Assembly (NCBI RefSeq): GCF_016648105.1
Contig: NZ_JACVVE010000026.1
Coordinates: forward strand, 39,807 to 103,806
Direction: 5' to 3'
DNA: 64,000 bases
Origin: Pseudomonas sp. S31
GTDB taxonomy: Bacteria; Pseudomonadota; Gammaproteobacteria; Pseudomonadales; Pseudomonadaceae
Positions 1-7,987 of the stretch are shown in pieces; the first letter of the stretch is position 1, and each line of letters starts with the position of its first letter. The notes below the pieces were generated by a model. That model was given only the letters and a program-made list of their open reading frames with translations. It was not told the DNA's origin and ran no database searches. The position numbers and the translations under genes were made by a program.

Positions 1-336
1 GACTTCGCCGACTCAACCTTCATCACCCTGACCCAAGGCTTCGCCACCCACCGTGATGGCGCGCGGGTGTTCCAGCAGGCGGGGTTCGAGCCGCAGGTCG
101 CGATGCAGGTCAATGACATCTTCACCTTGCTCAGCATGGTCAGTTCGGGGGTGGGCTTCGCGTTGCTGCCCGGCAGGATCGCTGCGGTGTACGAGAACCG
201 GGTGAAGTTGATCGCGCTGCAGCCGCGTTATCGGCTGCAGCAGCATATCGGGGTGGTGTTCCTGAAGGCTCGGGAGCGGGAGCCGAACCTGCTGGCGTTG
301 CTGGCTGAATGCAGGATGTACAGCCGGGAGAATTGA
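1..336 (+). CDS. mdcR: LysR-type regulator, C-terminal fragment (probably MdcR)
   Basis: The window opens inside this gene, so only the last 111 residues are visible. They form the second half of a LysR effector-binding domain: the stretch SSGVGFALLPGR is the usual loop and helix of that fold. The gene points toward the malonate decarboxylase operon and ends about 100 bp from mdcM. LysR-type MdcR proteins activate mdc operons in response to malonate, so this identity is likely. The helix-turn-helix half lies outside the window, so another LysR protein cannot be excluded. Confidence 0.65.
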   Translation, partial: DFADSTFITLTQGFATHRDGARVFQQAGFEPQVAMQVNDIFTLLSMVSSGVGFALLPGRIAAVYENRVKLIALQPRYRLQQHIGVVFLKAREREPNLLALLAECRMYSREN

Positions 337-341
337 GTAGC

Positions 342-434
342 GGCCTTCGCGGGGCAAGTCGCAGCGGCGAACCGCCGCTCCCACAGGCATTCCAGCCTGG
401 TGCCATACCTGTGGGCTTGCCCCGCGAAGGGGCC
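342..434. repeat. Inverted REP pair between convergent genes
   Basis: The arms at 342-358 and 416-434 are inverted copies of the Pseudomonas REP core (ggccttcgcggggcaag and its complement, the right copy with two extra g). An internal hairpin at 363-369/373-379 adds structure. The pair fills the gap between the convergent LysR gene and mdcM. It probably acts as a bidirectional transcription end or mRNA stabiliser. Confidence 0.75.
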
Positions 435-438
435 GGAA

Positions 439-1203
439 CTAACCCACCAAGCCTCGAACGCAGAAATACAGGATCGAAGGCCCCATCAGACATCCCAGCC
501 CGGTATGGAAGGTCGCCGTCAGCGCGCCATAAGGCACCAGCCGACGGTCAGTCGCCGCAAGGCCAGCCGTCACTCCCGACACGGTCCCGGCCAAGCCACC
601 GAACACCATCGCCGAACGCGGGTTGTCCAACGCCAGCAGACGCGCCGAAACCGGGGTGAACACCATCACCAGGATCGCCTTGATCAACCCGGTGGCAATC
701 GACAACGCCATCACCTCGGAGCTCGCGCCCAGCGCCGCGCCCGTCACTGGGCCGACGATATAGGTCACCGCGCCCGCGCCAATGGTGGTCATGCTCACGG
801 CATCGCGGTAGCCGAACGCGTAGGCCACGCCAGCACCGACGATGAACGGCAGCACCGTACCCAACAGCAGGGAGACCGCGCCGATCATCCCCGCCTTGCG
901 CGCCTCGGTGGCCTGCACCTCGAACGCCGTGGCGACGATGGCGAAGTCGCGCAGCATGGCCCCGCCCATCAGGCCGATGCCAGAGAACAGCGCCATGTCG
1001 GCCAGGCCTTTCTGCCCACCGGTGATGGTGCCGCCGACCCAGGCCAGGACCAGGCCGATGACGATGGCGATGGCCGAGCCGTGCACGCGGCCGAAGGTCA
1101 GGTACTTGGACAACAGTACCGACAGCCACATGATTCCACCGACCACGGCGAACGCGGTGATCAGGCCGTTGTGTTCCAGCGCATTGTCGATCAGCGACCA
1201 CAT
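439..1203 (-). CDS. mdcM: Malonate transporter subunit MdcM (MadM family)
   Basis: This 254-residue hydrophobic protein has many predicted membrane segments and Gly-rich turns such as GGTITGGQKGLADMALFSG, typical of the MadM half of the two-part malonate carrier MadLM/MdcLM. It should sit in the inner membrane with MdcL and import malonate for the decarboxylase. The start codon lies 1 nt after the mdcL stop, and its ribosome binding site (gggagg) lies inside the end of mdcL, so the two are translationally coupled. It is the last gene of the operon. Confidence 0.92.
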   Translation of the reverse strand: MWSLIDNALEHNGLITAFAVVGGIMWLSVLLSKYLTFGRVHGSAIAIVIGLVLAWVGGTITGGQKGLADMALFSGIGLMGGAMLRDFAIVATAFEVQATEARKAGMIGAVSLLLGTVLPFIVGAGVAYAFGYRDAVSMTTIGAGAVTYIVGPVTGAALGASSEVMALSIATGLIKAILVMVFTPVSARLLALDNPRSAMVFGGLAGTVSGVTAGLAATDRRLVPYGALTATFHTGLGCLMGPSILYFCVRGLVG

Positions 1204-1204
1204 G

Positions 1205-1627
1205 TCAGCGGCCTCCCGCAGGTGCTACCTGCGCCGGGGTGGGCGGAGTGTCTTCGAGTGCAGGCAGCGGCTCGCCGCGATGGCTGCGGCTGATCAGGGC
1301 GATGGTCAGGCCACACACCAGTACCGCGCCAATCGCCGCCAGCAGTGCCACCGGTCCGCCATGCAAGGCAGTGACGACGTTCTGCTGGGCCGCCATGGCC
1401 ACCACGACAGGAATGTACATCGCGCCCCAGAAACCGACGCCGAATTCGCATTCCTTGCTCATGCCGCCGTTGCGCTGCATGTACAGCCGCGCGCAGATCA
1501 GCAGGATCATGGCGATGCCGACCCCGCCGACATTGGATTTGACGCCCAGCAGGACGCCCAGGAAGTCGCCGACGATAACGCCGGCCAGTGTGCACACCGC
1601 CAACAGGGCCACGCCATAGATGATCAT
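1205..1627 (-). CDS. mdcL: Malonate transporter subunit MdcL (MadL family)
   Basis: This 140-residue protein is the MadL-type partner of MdcM. It begins MIIYGVALLAVCTLAGVIVGDFLG and has about four hydrophobic segments and a polar Pro-rich C-terminus. The start chosen (ATG at 1625-1627) follows a gagg ribosome binding site at 1637-1640. A longer reading frame extends upstream but its extra residues are Arg/Cys-rich shadow sequence of mdcH. The gene is separated from mdcH by 61 bp, the only sizeable gap in the operon, and that gap carries CA-rich motifs. Confidence 0.9.
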   Translation of the reverse strand: MIIYGVALLAVCTLAGVIVGDFLGVLLGVKSNVGGVGIAMILLICARLYMQRNGGMSKECEFGVGFWGAMYIPVVVAMAAQQNVVTALHGGPVALLAAIGAVLVCGLTIALISRSHRGEPLPALEDTPPTPAQVAPAGGR

Positions 1628-1673
1628 TGTTGTTGTCCTCAGCTTTATGTCGAAGTTGCTTGTTGTTGTTCTT
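1627..1673 (-). promoter_or_regulatory. Candidate Hfq/Crc (CA) motifs at the mdcL translation start
   Basis: Read on the minus strand, the leader contains AAGAACAACAACAAG (1659-1673) and then ACAACAACA between the gagg Shine-Dalgarno and the mdcL ATG (1627-1636). Both match AANAANAA, the A-rich motif bound by Hfq with Crc in Pseudomonas catabolite repression. Placement over the ribosome binding region of an uptake gene for a secondary carbon source fits that use. This is a sequence match only. Confidence 0.6.
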
Positions 1674-1688
1674 CGAGTTGCCGTGCCG

Positions 1689-2609
1689 TCATCGGTTGTG
1701 AGCCACCTCCTGGCGCAGCAGCGCGTCGAGGGTGTCGGCCCGGGTCGACTCGATGGGCAGCACCCTGCCTTGCTCGAACACCGACCGGGCCAGGCCGCTG
1801 AGCACGCTGCCCGGCGGCATTTCAAGATGCAGGCGCACGCCGCGTTCATAGGCGTTGCGCAACGTAGCACGCCAGTCGACCACTCGGGCCATGTTGCCGG
1901 CCAGGTCATCGCGCAGGCGCTGTGGATCGAAGATCGGCCGTGCGCTGCTGCCGCTCAGGTAGGTGATGCGCGGGCGGCGCAACGCGACACTGGCAAAGGC
2001 AGCTGCCAGCTCCGCCGCCGGGCCGTCGAGCAGCGCGCAGTGCGACGGCACACTCACCGCCAGGCGCCTTGCCACGCCCTGGCCACGGCTACGGGCACGC
2101 GCCGCCACCTCGGCCATGGCCGCGTCGGCGCCGGCAATGACGATCTGGTTTTCGCTGTTGAGGTTGGCGACGAACACCTCTCCGTCAACCTCGGCCAGCA
2201 GCCGTTCGACGCAGCCCAGGTCGAGCCCGCTCAGGGCTGTCATGCCGTACCCCTGCGGGTAGGCACGTTGCATCAGTTCACCGCGCAGGGCCACCAGGCG
2301 CACGGCGTCTTCGAAATCCAGGGCATCGGCCACCACCGCCGCCGGGTAGGCGCCGATGGACAAGCCGGCCACGTAGTCCGGTGCCGGGCTGCGTTGCATC
2401 AGCCAGCGCGCCCAAGCCACCCCGGCGAGCAGCAGGCACAACTGCACGGCACGGGTGGACTGCAAGGCCTGCTGGCTGTCGAGGGCCAGTACCGGCTCGC
2501 CAAGGGCGTCGCTGGCGGCCTCGATCAGCGCCTGCGAACCTTCGGGCAAGCGCTGCAGCATGCCCGCCTGTTGCGCGCCCTGCCCCGGGAAAGCGAACAG
2601 GCTGCTCAT
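1689..2609 (-). CDS. mdcH: Malonate decarboxylase epsilon subunit (malonyl-CoA:ACP transacylase)
   Basis: This 306-residue protein is a FabD-like acyltransferase. It has the GQGAQ motif at residues 9-13, the nucleophile motif GLSIG with Ser84, and the catalytic His190 in PSHC. In malonate decarboxylase, MdcH charges the acyl carrier subunit MdcC with malonyl from malonyl-CoA to start the cycle. The start at 2609 overlaps the mdcG stop by 4 nt (ATGA). Confidence 0.93.
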   Translation of the reverse strand: MSSLFAFPGQGAQQAGMLQRLPEGSQALIEAASDALGEPVLALDSQQALQSTRAVQLCLLLAGVAWARWLMQRSPAPDYVAGLSIGAYPAAVVADALDFEDAVRLVALRGELMQRAYPQGYGMTALSGLDLGCVERLLAEVDGEVFVANLNSENQIVIAGADAAMAEVAARARSRGQGVARRLAVSVPSHCALLDGPAAELAAAFASVALRRPRITYLSGSSARPIFDPQRLRDDLAGNMARVVDWRATLRNAYERGVRLHLEMPPGSVLSGLARSVFEQGRVLPIESTRADTLDALLRQEVAHNR

Positions 2610-3220
2610 GCTGCCTGCTCCGCGCCATGCCAAGGGTCGGCCAGCAAACGTGCGCCGTGGTTGGACTTGAGCAGTACCCGCGCGGCGCCGCTGGCCCATT
2701 CACGCAAGGCGATGGCGCCGGCCGGGGTTTCCAGTTGCACATCGATCCGGCACGGGCCGCGGTCGAGGATGTCCAGCAGGTCACGCGCCACACCCCGTGC
2801 CAGGTACCGCGGCGTGCGCAGCACCAGGTCGAGGTCGCTGCCCAGGTGCAGCACGTCGCTGCCGGTGGCCAGGTGGTAACCCACCCCGCCGGTCGGTCCC
2901 CAGGCCAGGCCCGTGGTATCGAGCACCGGCGCGGCACTGGCCAGTGCCTGGAGTGCCGGCCAGGGGCTCTCGCCCTGCCAGCGCAACGCTTCCGGGCCTA
3001 GCTGACGCTGCAGGTCGGCCAGGCGCAGGTGGACGCCGAGACGCTGCTCGCGCCCTTGTCCACGCACGCCCACCGCGACCCAACCGGCCGCGCACTGCGC
3101 CCGACGCACCACCACCGGCATGCCCGCCGCCAATACCTGCTGCGCCCAGGCAGGGCTGTGGGCAGGCAAAGCGGCTGCGGGCATGCCCCAGAGCAGGTCG
3201 TGCGGGCGCGGCATGTTCAT
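2606..3220 (-). CDS. mdcG: Malonate decarboxylase holo-ACP synthase MdcG
   Basis: This protein of about 204 residues matches MdcG (phosphoribosyl-dephospho-CoA transferase). It opens with PRPHDLLWG, typical of the family, and has a nucleotidyltransferase-like GSDLDL motif near residue 125. It transfers the unusual 2'-(5''-phosphoribosyl)-3'-dephospho-CoA group made by MdcB onto MdcC. Two in-frame ATGs (3220 and 3214) are possible; the upstream one starts 1 nt after the mdcE stop. Its stop overlaps the start of mdcH. Confidence 0.9.
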   Translation of the reverse strand: MNMPRPHDLLWGMPAAALPAHSPAWAQQVLAAGMPVVVRRAQCAAGWVAVGVRGQGREQRLGVHLRLADLQRQLGPEALRWQGESPWPALQALASAAPVLDTTGLAWGPTGGVGYHLATGSDVLHLGSDLDLVLRTPRYLARGVARDLLDILDRGPCRIDVQLETPAGAIALREWASGAARVLLKSNHGARLLADPWHGAEQAA

Positions 3221-3221
3221 T

Positions 3222-4013
3222 TCAGGCCTCCTGCCACTGCTGGCGCAGCAGCGCACGCACTTCACGCGAGGCACGGCGGTTTTCGCCGGCCAGGCGCGAA
3301 GTCAGGTCGCGAGAGGCGCCGATATCGCGCACCGCATCGGCCAGGCAGGCGCGCACCTGAGCCAGGTCGGCCTGGCTCGGCGAAACGGCATTGTCGACGC
3401 TCAAGCGGCGCCACAACAGGCCCAGCGAGGCGTAGCTGTCGAGGTCGTAGGCCATTGGCGGGATCTCGGCGGCCAGGGCTTCCAGCTCTTCGACGCTGCG
3501 CAAGGTGATGCGCGCCGCTGCGGCCTTGCCCATGGCATGCACCAGCACGCCGCTGTCATCCAGGGCGATCAGCCGTTGCGCCTGATAGCCATGGGCCAGG
3601 AAAGCGCCGGACATGGCCTTGCCTAGCAGCAGCCCGATCACCGGGTGGCCGGCCAGGCGCGCCTGAGCATAGGCCTCGACCGCTCCGGCCAGGGCCTGGT
3701 GAATGCCCAAGGCCTCTTCCCGGCGACCATAGGCCTGGCTCGGCACATCGATGAGGGCGACGATGGCGCGCTTCTCGCCGTGCTGGTCGGCGGCGACCGC
3801 TTCGCTGACCGCCTTGGCCAGGCCCCAGCCTTCGAGCAGGCCTACTTCACCACCACGGGCCCGCGGGAACGGGTTGTCAGCGTCCGGCACCACGGCGATG
3901 AAGCGTGCCAGACGGTTGTCCAACTCGCCGTCGATGACCCGCACGGAAGCGGGATAGCCTGGCAGGCACTGGCCGGCGGCCAGGCCGGGCAACCAATTGA
4001 GGGCACGGTTCAT
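3222..4013 (-). CDS. mdcE: Malonate decarboxylase gamma subunit
   Basis: This 263-residue protein is the carboxyltransferase-like gamma subunit, with a crotonase-type fold (for example HPVIGLLLGKAMSGAFLAHG around residues 120-140). It works with MdcD to decarboxylate malonyl-S-ACP, leaving acetyl-S-ACP. Its start codon overlaps the mdcD stop by 1 nt (TGATG), indicating coupled translation and equal amounts of the two partners. Confidence 0.93.
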   Translation of the reverse strand: MNRALNWLPGLAAGQCLPGYPASVRVIDGELDNRLARFIAVVPDADNPFPRARGGEVGLLEGWGLAKAVSEAVAADQHGEKRAIVALIDVPSQAYGRREEALGIHQALAGAVEAYAQARLAGHPVIGLLLGKAMSGAFLAHGYQAQRLIALDDSGVLVHAMGKAAAARITLRSVEELEALAAEIPPMAYDLDSYASLGLLWRRLSVDNAVSPSQADLAQVRACLADAVRDIGASRDLTSRLAGENRRASREVRALLRQQWQEA

Positions 4014-4858
4014 CAGGCATCTCCTTGATAGAGGTCGCGCACAGCGGCGCCATCGAGTTGGGCCACGTCATCACCCAGGCGCGACAGACGTTCGAGGAAC
4101 CAGGCGTGACGGCTGGCACGGGCGGCACTGGGCGTTTCCAGCAGTTGCAGCACTTGCTGGCGGATGAGTTGCAGGTCATCGGCCACGTAGGCGTCGGCCA
4201 GGCCGCTGGCATGACGCTGCTCGCCGCCGCTCAGGCTCCAGATGAACGGGCGGTCCTTGGCGTCGTACTCGCCGATGCCGGCCTCCTGCTCGATCACCTG
4301 CGGGCCATTGAGCCCCAGGCGCGCTTCACGGGTGACCAGCAGGTGGCTGCACAGCCCCGCCGCGATGGACATGCCACCGAAACAGCCGACCGAGCCTGCG
4401 ATCAGGCCGATCACCGGTTGCTGGGCCCGCAGTTCGACGATCGCAGCCTGGATCTCAGCGATGGCCGCCAGGCCAAGATTGGCTTCCTGAAGGCGCACGC
4501 CGCCCGTTTCCAGCAGCAGCACGGCGCAGGTGGGGATACCGTTGCGGTTGTCCTCAATGGCCAGCTCCAGGGCACCGGCGATCTTGGCACCGCCCACCTC
4601 GCCCATGCTGCCACCCTGAAAATTGCCTTCGATAGCAGCCACCACGGCACTGCGCCCACCCAGGCGACCTTTGGCGATGACCACGCCGTCATCGGCCTGG
4701 GGCACGATGCCCTGGCGTGGCAACCATGGCGACATGCAGCGATCGAACGGGCCCAGCAGTTCGCGGAAGGTGCCGGGGTCGAGCATTGCCTGGGCGCGCT
4801 GACGAGCCCCCAGTTCGACGAAGCTGCGGCTTTGCAGCAAGCGTTCGGTATCAGTCAT
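4013..4858 (-). CDS. mdcD: Malonate decarboxylase beta subunit
   Basis: This 281-residue protein is the beta subunit, again with a carboxyltransferase (crotonase) fold. The segments GNFQGGSMGEVGGAKIAGALE and PVIGLIAGSVGCFGGMS are the glycine-rich oxyanion regions of acyl-CoA carboxyltransferases. It forms the decarboxylase site together with MdcE. The start MTDTERLLQ at 4858 lies inside the end of mdcC (8 nt overlap). The longer upstream frame is shadow sequence of mdcC. Confidence 0.93.
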   Translation of the reverse strand: MTDTERLLQSRSFVELGARQRAQAMLDPGTFRELLGPFDRCMSPWLPRQGIVPQADDGVVIAKGRLGGRSAVVAAIEGNFQGGSMGEVGGAKIAGALELAIEDNRNGIPTCAVLLLETGGVRLQEANLGLAAIAEIQAAIVELRAQQPVIGLIAGSVGCFGGMSIAAGLCSHLLVTREARLGLNGPQVIEQEAGIGEYDAKDRPFIWSLSGGEQRHASGLADAYVADDLQLIRQQVLQLLETPSAARASRHAWFLERLSRLGDDVAQLDGAAVRDLYQGDA

Positions 4859-5150
4859 GGGCGATCTCCTCGAAACCTTGCTCCAGACGCAGGCGCACCA
4901 CACCTGGGGTGGCACCGAAATCATGGATGTCGATCTTCAAGGCCGGCAGCGTACGGCCTTCGAACAGGCGCTCGAAAAGCTGGGTCCAACGGGCTGCGCT
5001 ACCGTTGACCGAGGTCACCACCTGGATGTCCAGGGTACCGGCGTTGCCCGGTTCGATCAGCACTTCGAGGTCGCCGGAACTCACGCAACCGACCAGGGTG
5101 CGGCCGCGTCCGGGTTCGGCGGCGGGGTATTGAAAGGTCAGGGTTTCCAT
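4851..5150 (-). CDS. mdcC: Malonate decarboxylase delta subunit (acyl carrier protein)
   Basis: This is a 99-residue acyl carrier protein beginning METLTFQYPA. The motif VSSGDLEVL contains Ser25, the residue that by analogy with Klebsiella MdcC carries the phosphoribosyl-dephospho-CoA group. It holds the acetyl and malonyl thioesters during the cycle. It lies between mdcB, which makes the prosthetic group precursor, and mdcD. Confidence 0.93.
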   Translation of the reverse strand: METLTFQYPAAEPGRGRTLVGCVSSGDLEVLIEPGNAGTLDIQVVTSVNGSAARWTQLFERLFEGRTLPALKIDIHDFGATPGVVRLRLEQGFEEIAHD

Positions 5151-5151
5151 G

Positions 5152-6084
5152 TCACAGGCTCCCGGCTTTGTCGAGGAACAGGCAGGCGGCCAGCAGATCG
5201 GCGGCGCCCCCCGGAGAAGCGTTGAGTTGCAGCAGTTGGGCGTCCAGCAGGCGCAGTTGGCGGCGGCCATCGAGCGAGGCGCTGCCGCCCGCGGCCAGGA
5301 CTGCACGGGCCCCAGCCTGCAAGGTTTGCAGGCCTTGCGGCCCGGCACGCCAGAGTACGCAGGTGTCGCTGAGGGCGCTCATGATCGCCAGCAAGGCATC
5401 CAGGCGGGCGTGGCTTTCGCTGGCACCATTGACGCGGCTGCGGTGCAACTGTGGAAGGCCGTGTTCGAGCACGACAGGGAAGCCTTGCTGGGCCTGTTCC
5501 CGGGCACCACTGGCGCCGTAGCGGCGACGGACCTCGGTGCCATGGCTGTGCTGTGCGGGCACCGCAGGGTCGTCGATCAGGGCAATGCGTCCAGCGCGGG
5601 CGGCCACGGTATTCGCGGCGTCCCGAGGGCCTAGTGCCTGCGCGGCGACCAGCAAGCCAAGGGCCCAGATCGCGCCGCGATGAGTATTGATGCCGCCCGT
5701 CGTGGCGAGCATGGCGGCCTCGCCTTCGCGACCGATGCGGCCCAAGTCAGCGCGCAGCAGTTGGCTGACCTGGCCGTGGGCCTGGGCGGCTTCGGCCATC
5801 TGACGCAGGCACGGCCACAGGGCCAAGGCCGAGGCGTGCATCAGGGCCAGGGTCATGTCGCTATGGGCGCCGCTGCTGCGGCGGTCGACCAGGCCGGGTT
5901 TTGGGGACAGGTCGGCTTCGTCGATCAGCGCTTCGGTGGCCAGATCGGCCAAACGCTCAGCCAGAGAGAGCTGGGTTTGCTGGGCCGGCCTCTTCGCGGC
6001 TGAAGCCGCTCCTACAGGGATCGCGTCAGATTCAGACGTACCACGATAGCTGTGCCGAAGCGGTTGCAAGTCGTGCGCATTCAT
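5152..6084 (-). CDS. mdcB: Triphosphoribosyl-dephospho-CoA synthase MdcB, with a REP-derived N-terminal insert
   Basis: This 310-residue CitG/MdcB family enzyme makes 2'-(5-triphosphoribosyl)-3'-dephospho-CoA from ATP and dephospho-CoA, the precursor of the MdcC cofactor. Family motifs include DEADLSPKPGLVDRR, SGAHSDM and TGGINTHRGAIW. The ATG follows the mdcA stop with no gap (TAAATG). Residues about 21-35 (AIPVGAASAAKRPAQ) are encoded by a REP palindrome that sits in frame between the start and the conserved core, giving the protein an extended N-terminus. Confidence 0.92.
   Translation of the reverse strand: MNAHDLQPLRHSYRGTSESDAIPVGAASAAKRPAQQTQLSLAERLADLATEALIDEADLSPKPGLVDRRSSGAHSDMTLALMHASALALWPCLRQMAEAAQAHGQVSQLLRADLGRIGREGEAAMLATTGGINTHRGAIWALGLLVAAQALGPRDAANTVAARAGRIALIDDPAVPAQHSHGTEVRRRYGASGAREQAQQGFPVVLEHGLPQLHRSRVNGASESHARLDALLAIMSALSDTCVLWRAGPQGLQTLQAGARAVLAAGGSASLDGRRQLRLLDAQLLQLNASPGGAADLLAACLFLDKAGSL
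5983..6024. repeat. REP element inside the mdcB coding sequence
   Basis: The plus strand reads ggccggcctcttcgcggct, then gaagccgctcctacaggga, which is the typical P. putida-group REP with stem gcggct (5996-6001) and agccgc (6004-6009). It lies within the first 35 codons of mdcB and is read through without a stop. REPs are normally found between genes. Confidence 0.8.
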
Positions 6085-7746
6085 TTACCAACTCCTGAAC
6101 CGTGCGGGCGGGTTGTAGAGACCGCCGGACCACTCGACCAGGTCGGCAATGCTGCGCGCGGCCAGCAACTCGCGGCTGGCATCGGTGCGGCGGATGCCGA
6201 GATCTTCGGGCAAGGCCACCAGGCCTAGCTGGCGCAGGCGCAGAGTGTCCTTGGGGTCGTGACGCAGGCCGATGGCGGTAACACCCGCCACGGCGGCGAT
6301 CATCTGCTGGCGTTCTTCAAGGCTACGGGCCTTGTACAGGTAGGCGATGCCTTCCTCGGTGAGCAAGTGGGTGACGTCATCGCCGTAGATCATCACCGGC
6401 GCCAGCGGCATGCCGGCTTTCTTCGCCACCTCGACCGCGTCGAGGGTCTCGACGAAGGTGGGCTTGCCGCCTTCCTGGTAGGTCTCGACCATCTGCACCA
6501 CCAGCTTGCGACCGCGTTCGAGCATCGTCTCGGGCACTGTCATGTCGAGCCAGGCCGGGGTCGCATGGCGCCGCCCGCGCGGGTCGTGGCCCATGTTGGG
6601 GGCGCCGCCGAAGCCCGCCAGGCGGCCACGGGTCACGGTCGAGGAATGGCCGTCGCCGTCGACCTGCAAGGTAGCGCCGATGAACAGGTCGACCGCGTAC
6701 TGCCCGGCCAACTGGCACATCATGCGGTTGGAGCGCAGCGAGCCATCGCGGCCGGTGAAGAACACGTCCGGGCGCTGGGCGATGTAGTCCTCCATGCCCA
6801 GTTCGGTGCCGAAGCAGTGCACGCTTTCCACCCAACCGGTCTCGATGGCGGGGATCAGGGTCGGGTGCGGGTTGAGGGTCCAGTTGCGGCAGATCTTGCC
6901 TTTCAGGCCCAGGGACTCGCCGTAGGTCGGCAGGATCAGTTCGATGGCCGCGGTGTTGAAGCCGATACCGTGGTTGAGCGACTGCACCTGGTGTTTCTCG
7001 TAGATGCCGCGGATCGCCATCATCGCCATCAGCACGTGCACCGGCTTGATATGGCGCGGGTCACGGGTGAACAGTGGCTCGATGTAGAACGGTTGGTCGG
7101 CGACCACCACGAAGTCCACCCAGGATGCCGGGATATCGACCCTTGGCAGGTCGTCGACGCGATCCACCAGCTGGTTGACCTGGGCGATGACGATGCCATC
7201 GCTGAAGGCTGCGGGCTCGACCAGTGCCGGCGTGTCCTCGGTGCTGGGGCCGGTATACAGGTTGCCGTCGCGGTCGGCCATGAAGCCGGCGACCAGGGTG
7301 ACGTTGGGAATCAGGTCGACCAGCAGGCGCGAGTACAGCTCGATGTAGGTGTGGATGGCACCGACTTCGAGCAGGCCGTCCTCGAGCAACTGGCCGATGC
7401 GCAGGCTCTGCGGCCCGGCGAAGGAGAAGTCGAGCTTGCGCGCGATACCCCGTTCGAACAGGTCGAGGTGCTCGGCGCGGCTGACACTGGGCATGATCAT
7501 GTGCAGGTCATGCAGGCGCTCAGGGTCGGCCTTGGCCAGCGAGCGGGAGAGAAAATCGGCTTGCTTCTGGTTGTTGCCTTCCAGCACCACACGATCGCCA
7601 GGCGCGATAAGAAGCTCCAGGGCCTCGACGATGCGCTCGGTCGGCAGCACCACGCCCTCGGCGAGGTGGCTGACCCGGTCGAGGCGGCGCTGCTTCTCGG
7701 CACGCCGCCGCGACCATTGCGGCGGTGGATTCTTCGTTGTGGTCAT
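6085..7746 (-). CDS. mdcA: Malonate decarboxylase alpha subunit (acetyl-S-ACP:malonate ACP transferase)
   Basis: This 553-residue protein is the alpha subunit, a CoA-transferase-like enzyme that exchanges acetyl for malonyl on MdcC, so that malonate re-enters the cycle and acetate is released. The conserved start MTTTKNPPPQWSRRRAEKQ and length are those of the family. The ATG at 7746 has a ggag ribosome binding site; an earlier in-frame start adds 12 residues unlike the family. It is the first gene of the minus-strand operon. Confidence 0.95.
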   Translation of the reverse strand: MTTTKNPPPQWSRRRAEKQRRLDRVSHLAEGVVLPTERIVEALELLIAPGDRVVLEGNNQKQADFLSRSLAKADPERLHDLHMIMPSVSRAEHLDLFERGIARKLDFSFAGPQSLRIGQLLEDGLLEVGAIHTYIELYSRLLVDLIPNVTLVAGFMADRDGNLYTGPSTEDTPALVEPAAFSDGIVIAQVNQLVDRVDDLPRVDIPASWVDFVVVADQPFYIEPLFTRDPRHIKPVHVLMAMMAIRGIYEKHQVQSLNHGIGFNTAAIELILPTYGESLGLKGKICRNWTLNPHPTLIPAIETGWVESVHCFGTELGMEDYIAQRPDVFFTGRDGSLRSNRMMCQLAGQYAVDLFIGATLQVDGDGHSSTVTRGRLAGFGGAPNMGHDPRGRRHATPAWLDMTVPETMLERGRKLVVQMVETYQEGGKPTFVETLDAVEVAKKAGMPLAPVMIYGDDVTHLLTEEGIAYLYKARSLEERQQMIAAVAGVTAIGLRHDPKDTLRLRQLGLVALPEDLGIRRTDASRELLAARSIADLVEWSGGLYNPPARFRSW

Positions 7747-7987
7747 TGGTGACTCCACGGGTTCGCTGTCGTGGAGGCACATTAGGCGGGGGTAGGTGGG
7801 GGATCAATCAAGGTGGATGTGCGATCATTACGGTCAGGCTAACGATGTGGCGAATGGCCCCTCAGGCAAAAATGCAAGAAGGCCCTGCACTTTTATTCAT
7901 TGTGCAAGGCATTTGCGCATGCCAGGATCGAGCATCCTCCAGCGCACGCCAAACTCACTTGGAAAATAACAAAGCAGGGAGAACGCG
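7747..7987. promoter_or_regulatory. Divergent promoter region, mdcA and acyl-CoA genes
   Basis: The 241-bp gap separates the divergent mdcA and enoyl-CoA hydratase genes and must hold both promoters and probably the MdcR operator. I could not pick a convincing -35/-10 pair by eye. Near its right end is AATAACAA (7965-7972), a match to the Hfq/Crc AANAANAA motif just upstream of the caggga ribosome binding site of the plus-strand gene. Confidence 0.5.

Noticed and set aside
6259..7752. 497-codon open frame on the plus strand across mdcA
   Set aside because: It is the antisense of mdcA, a common effect of high GC at third codon positions; composition is His/Gly/Asp-rich without any domain and no ribosome binding site was found.
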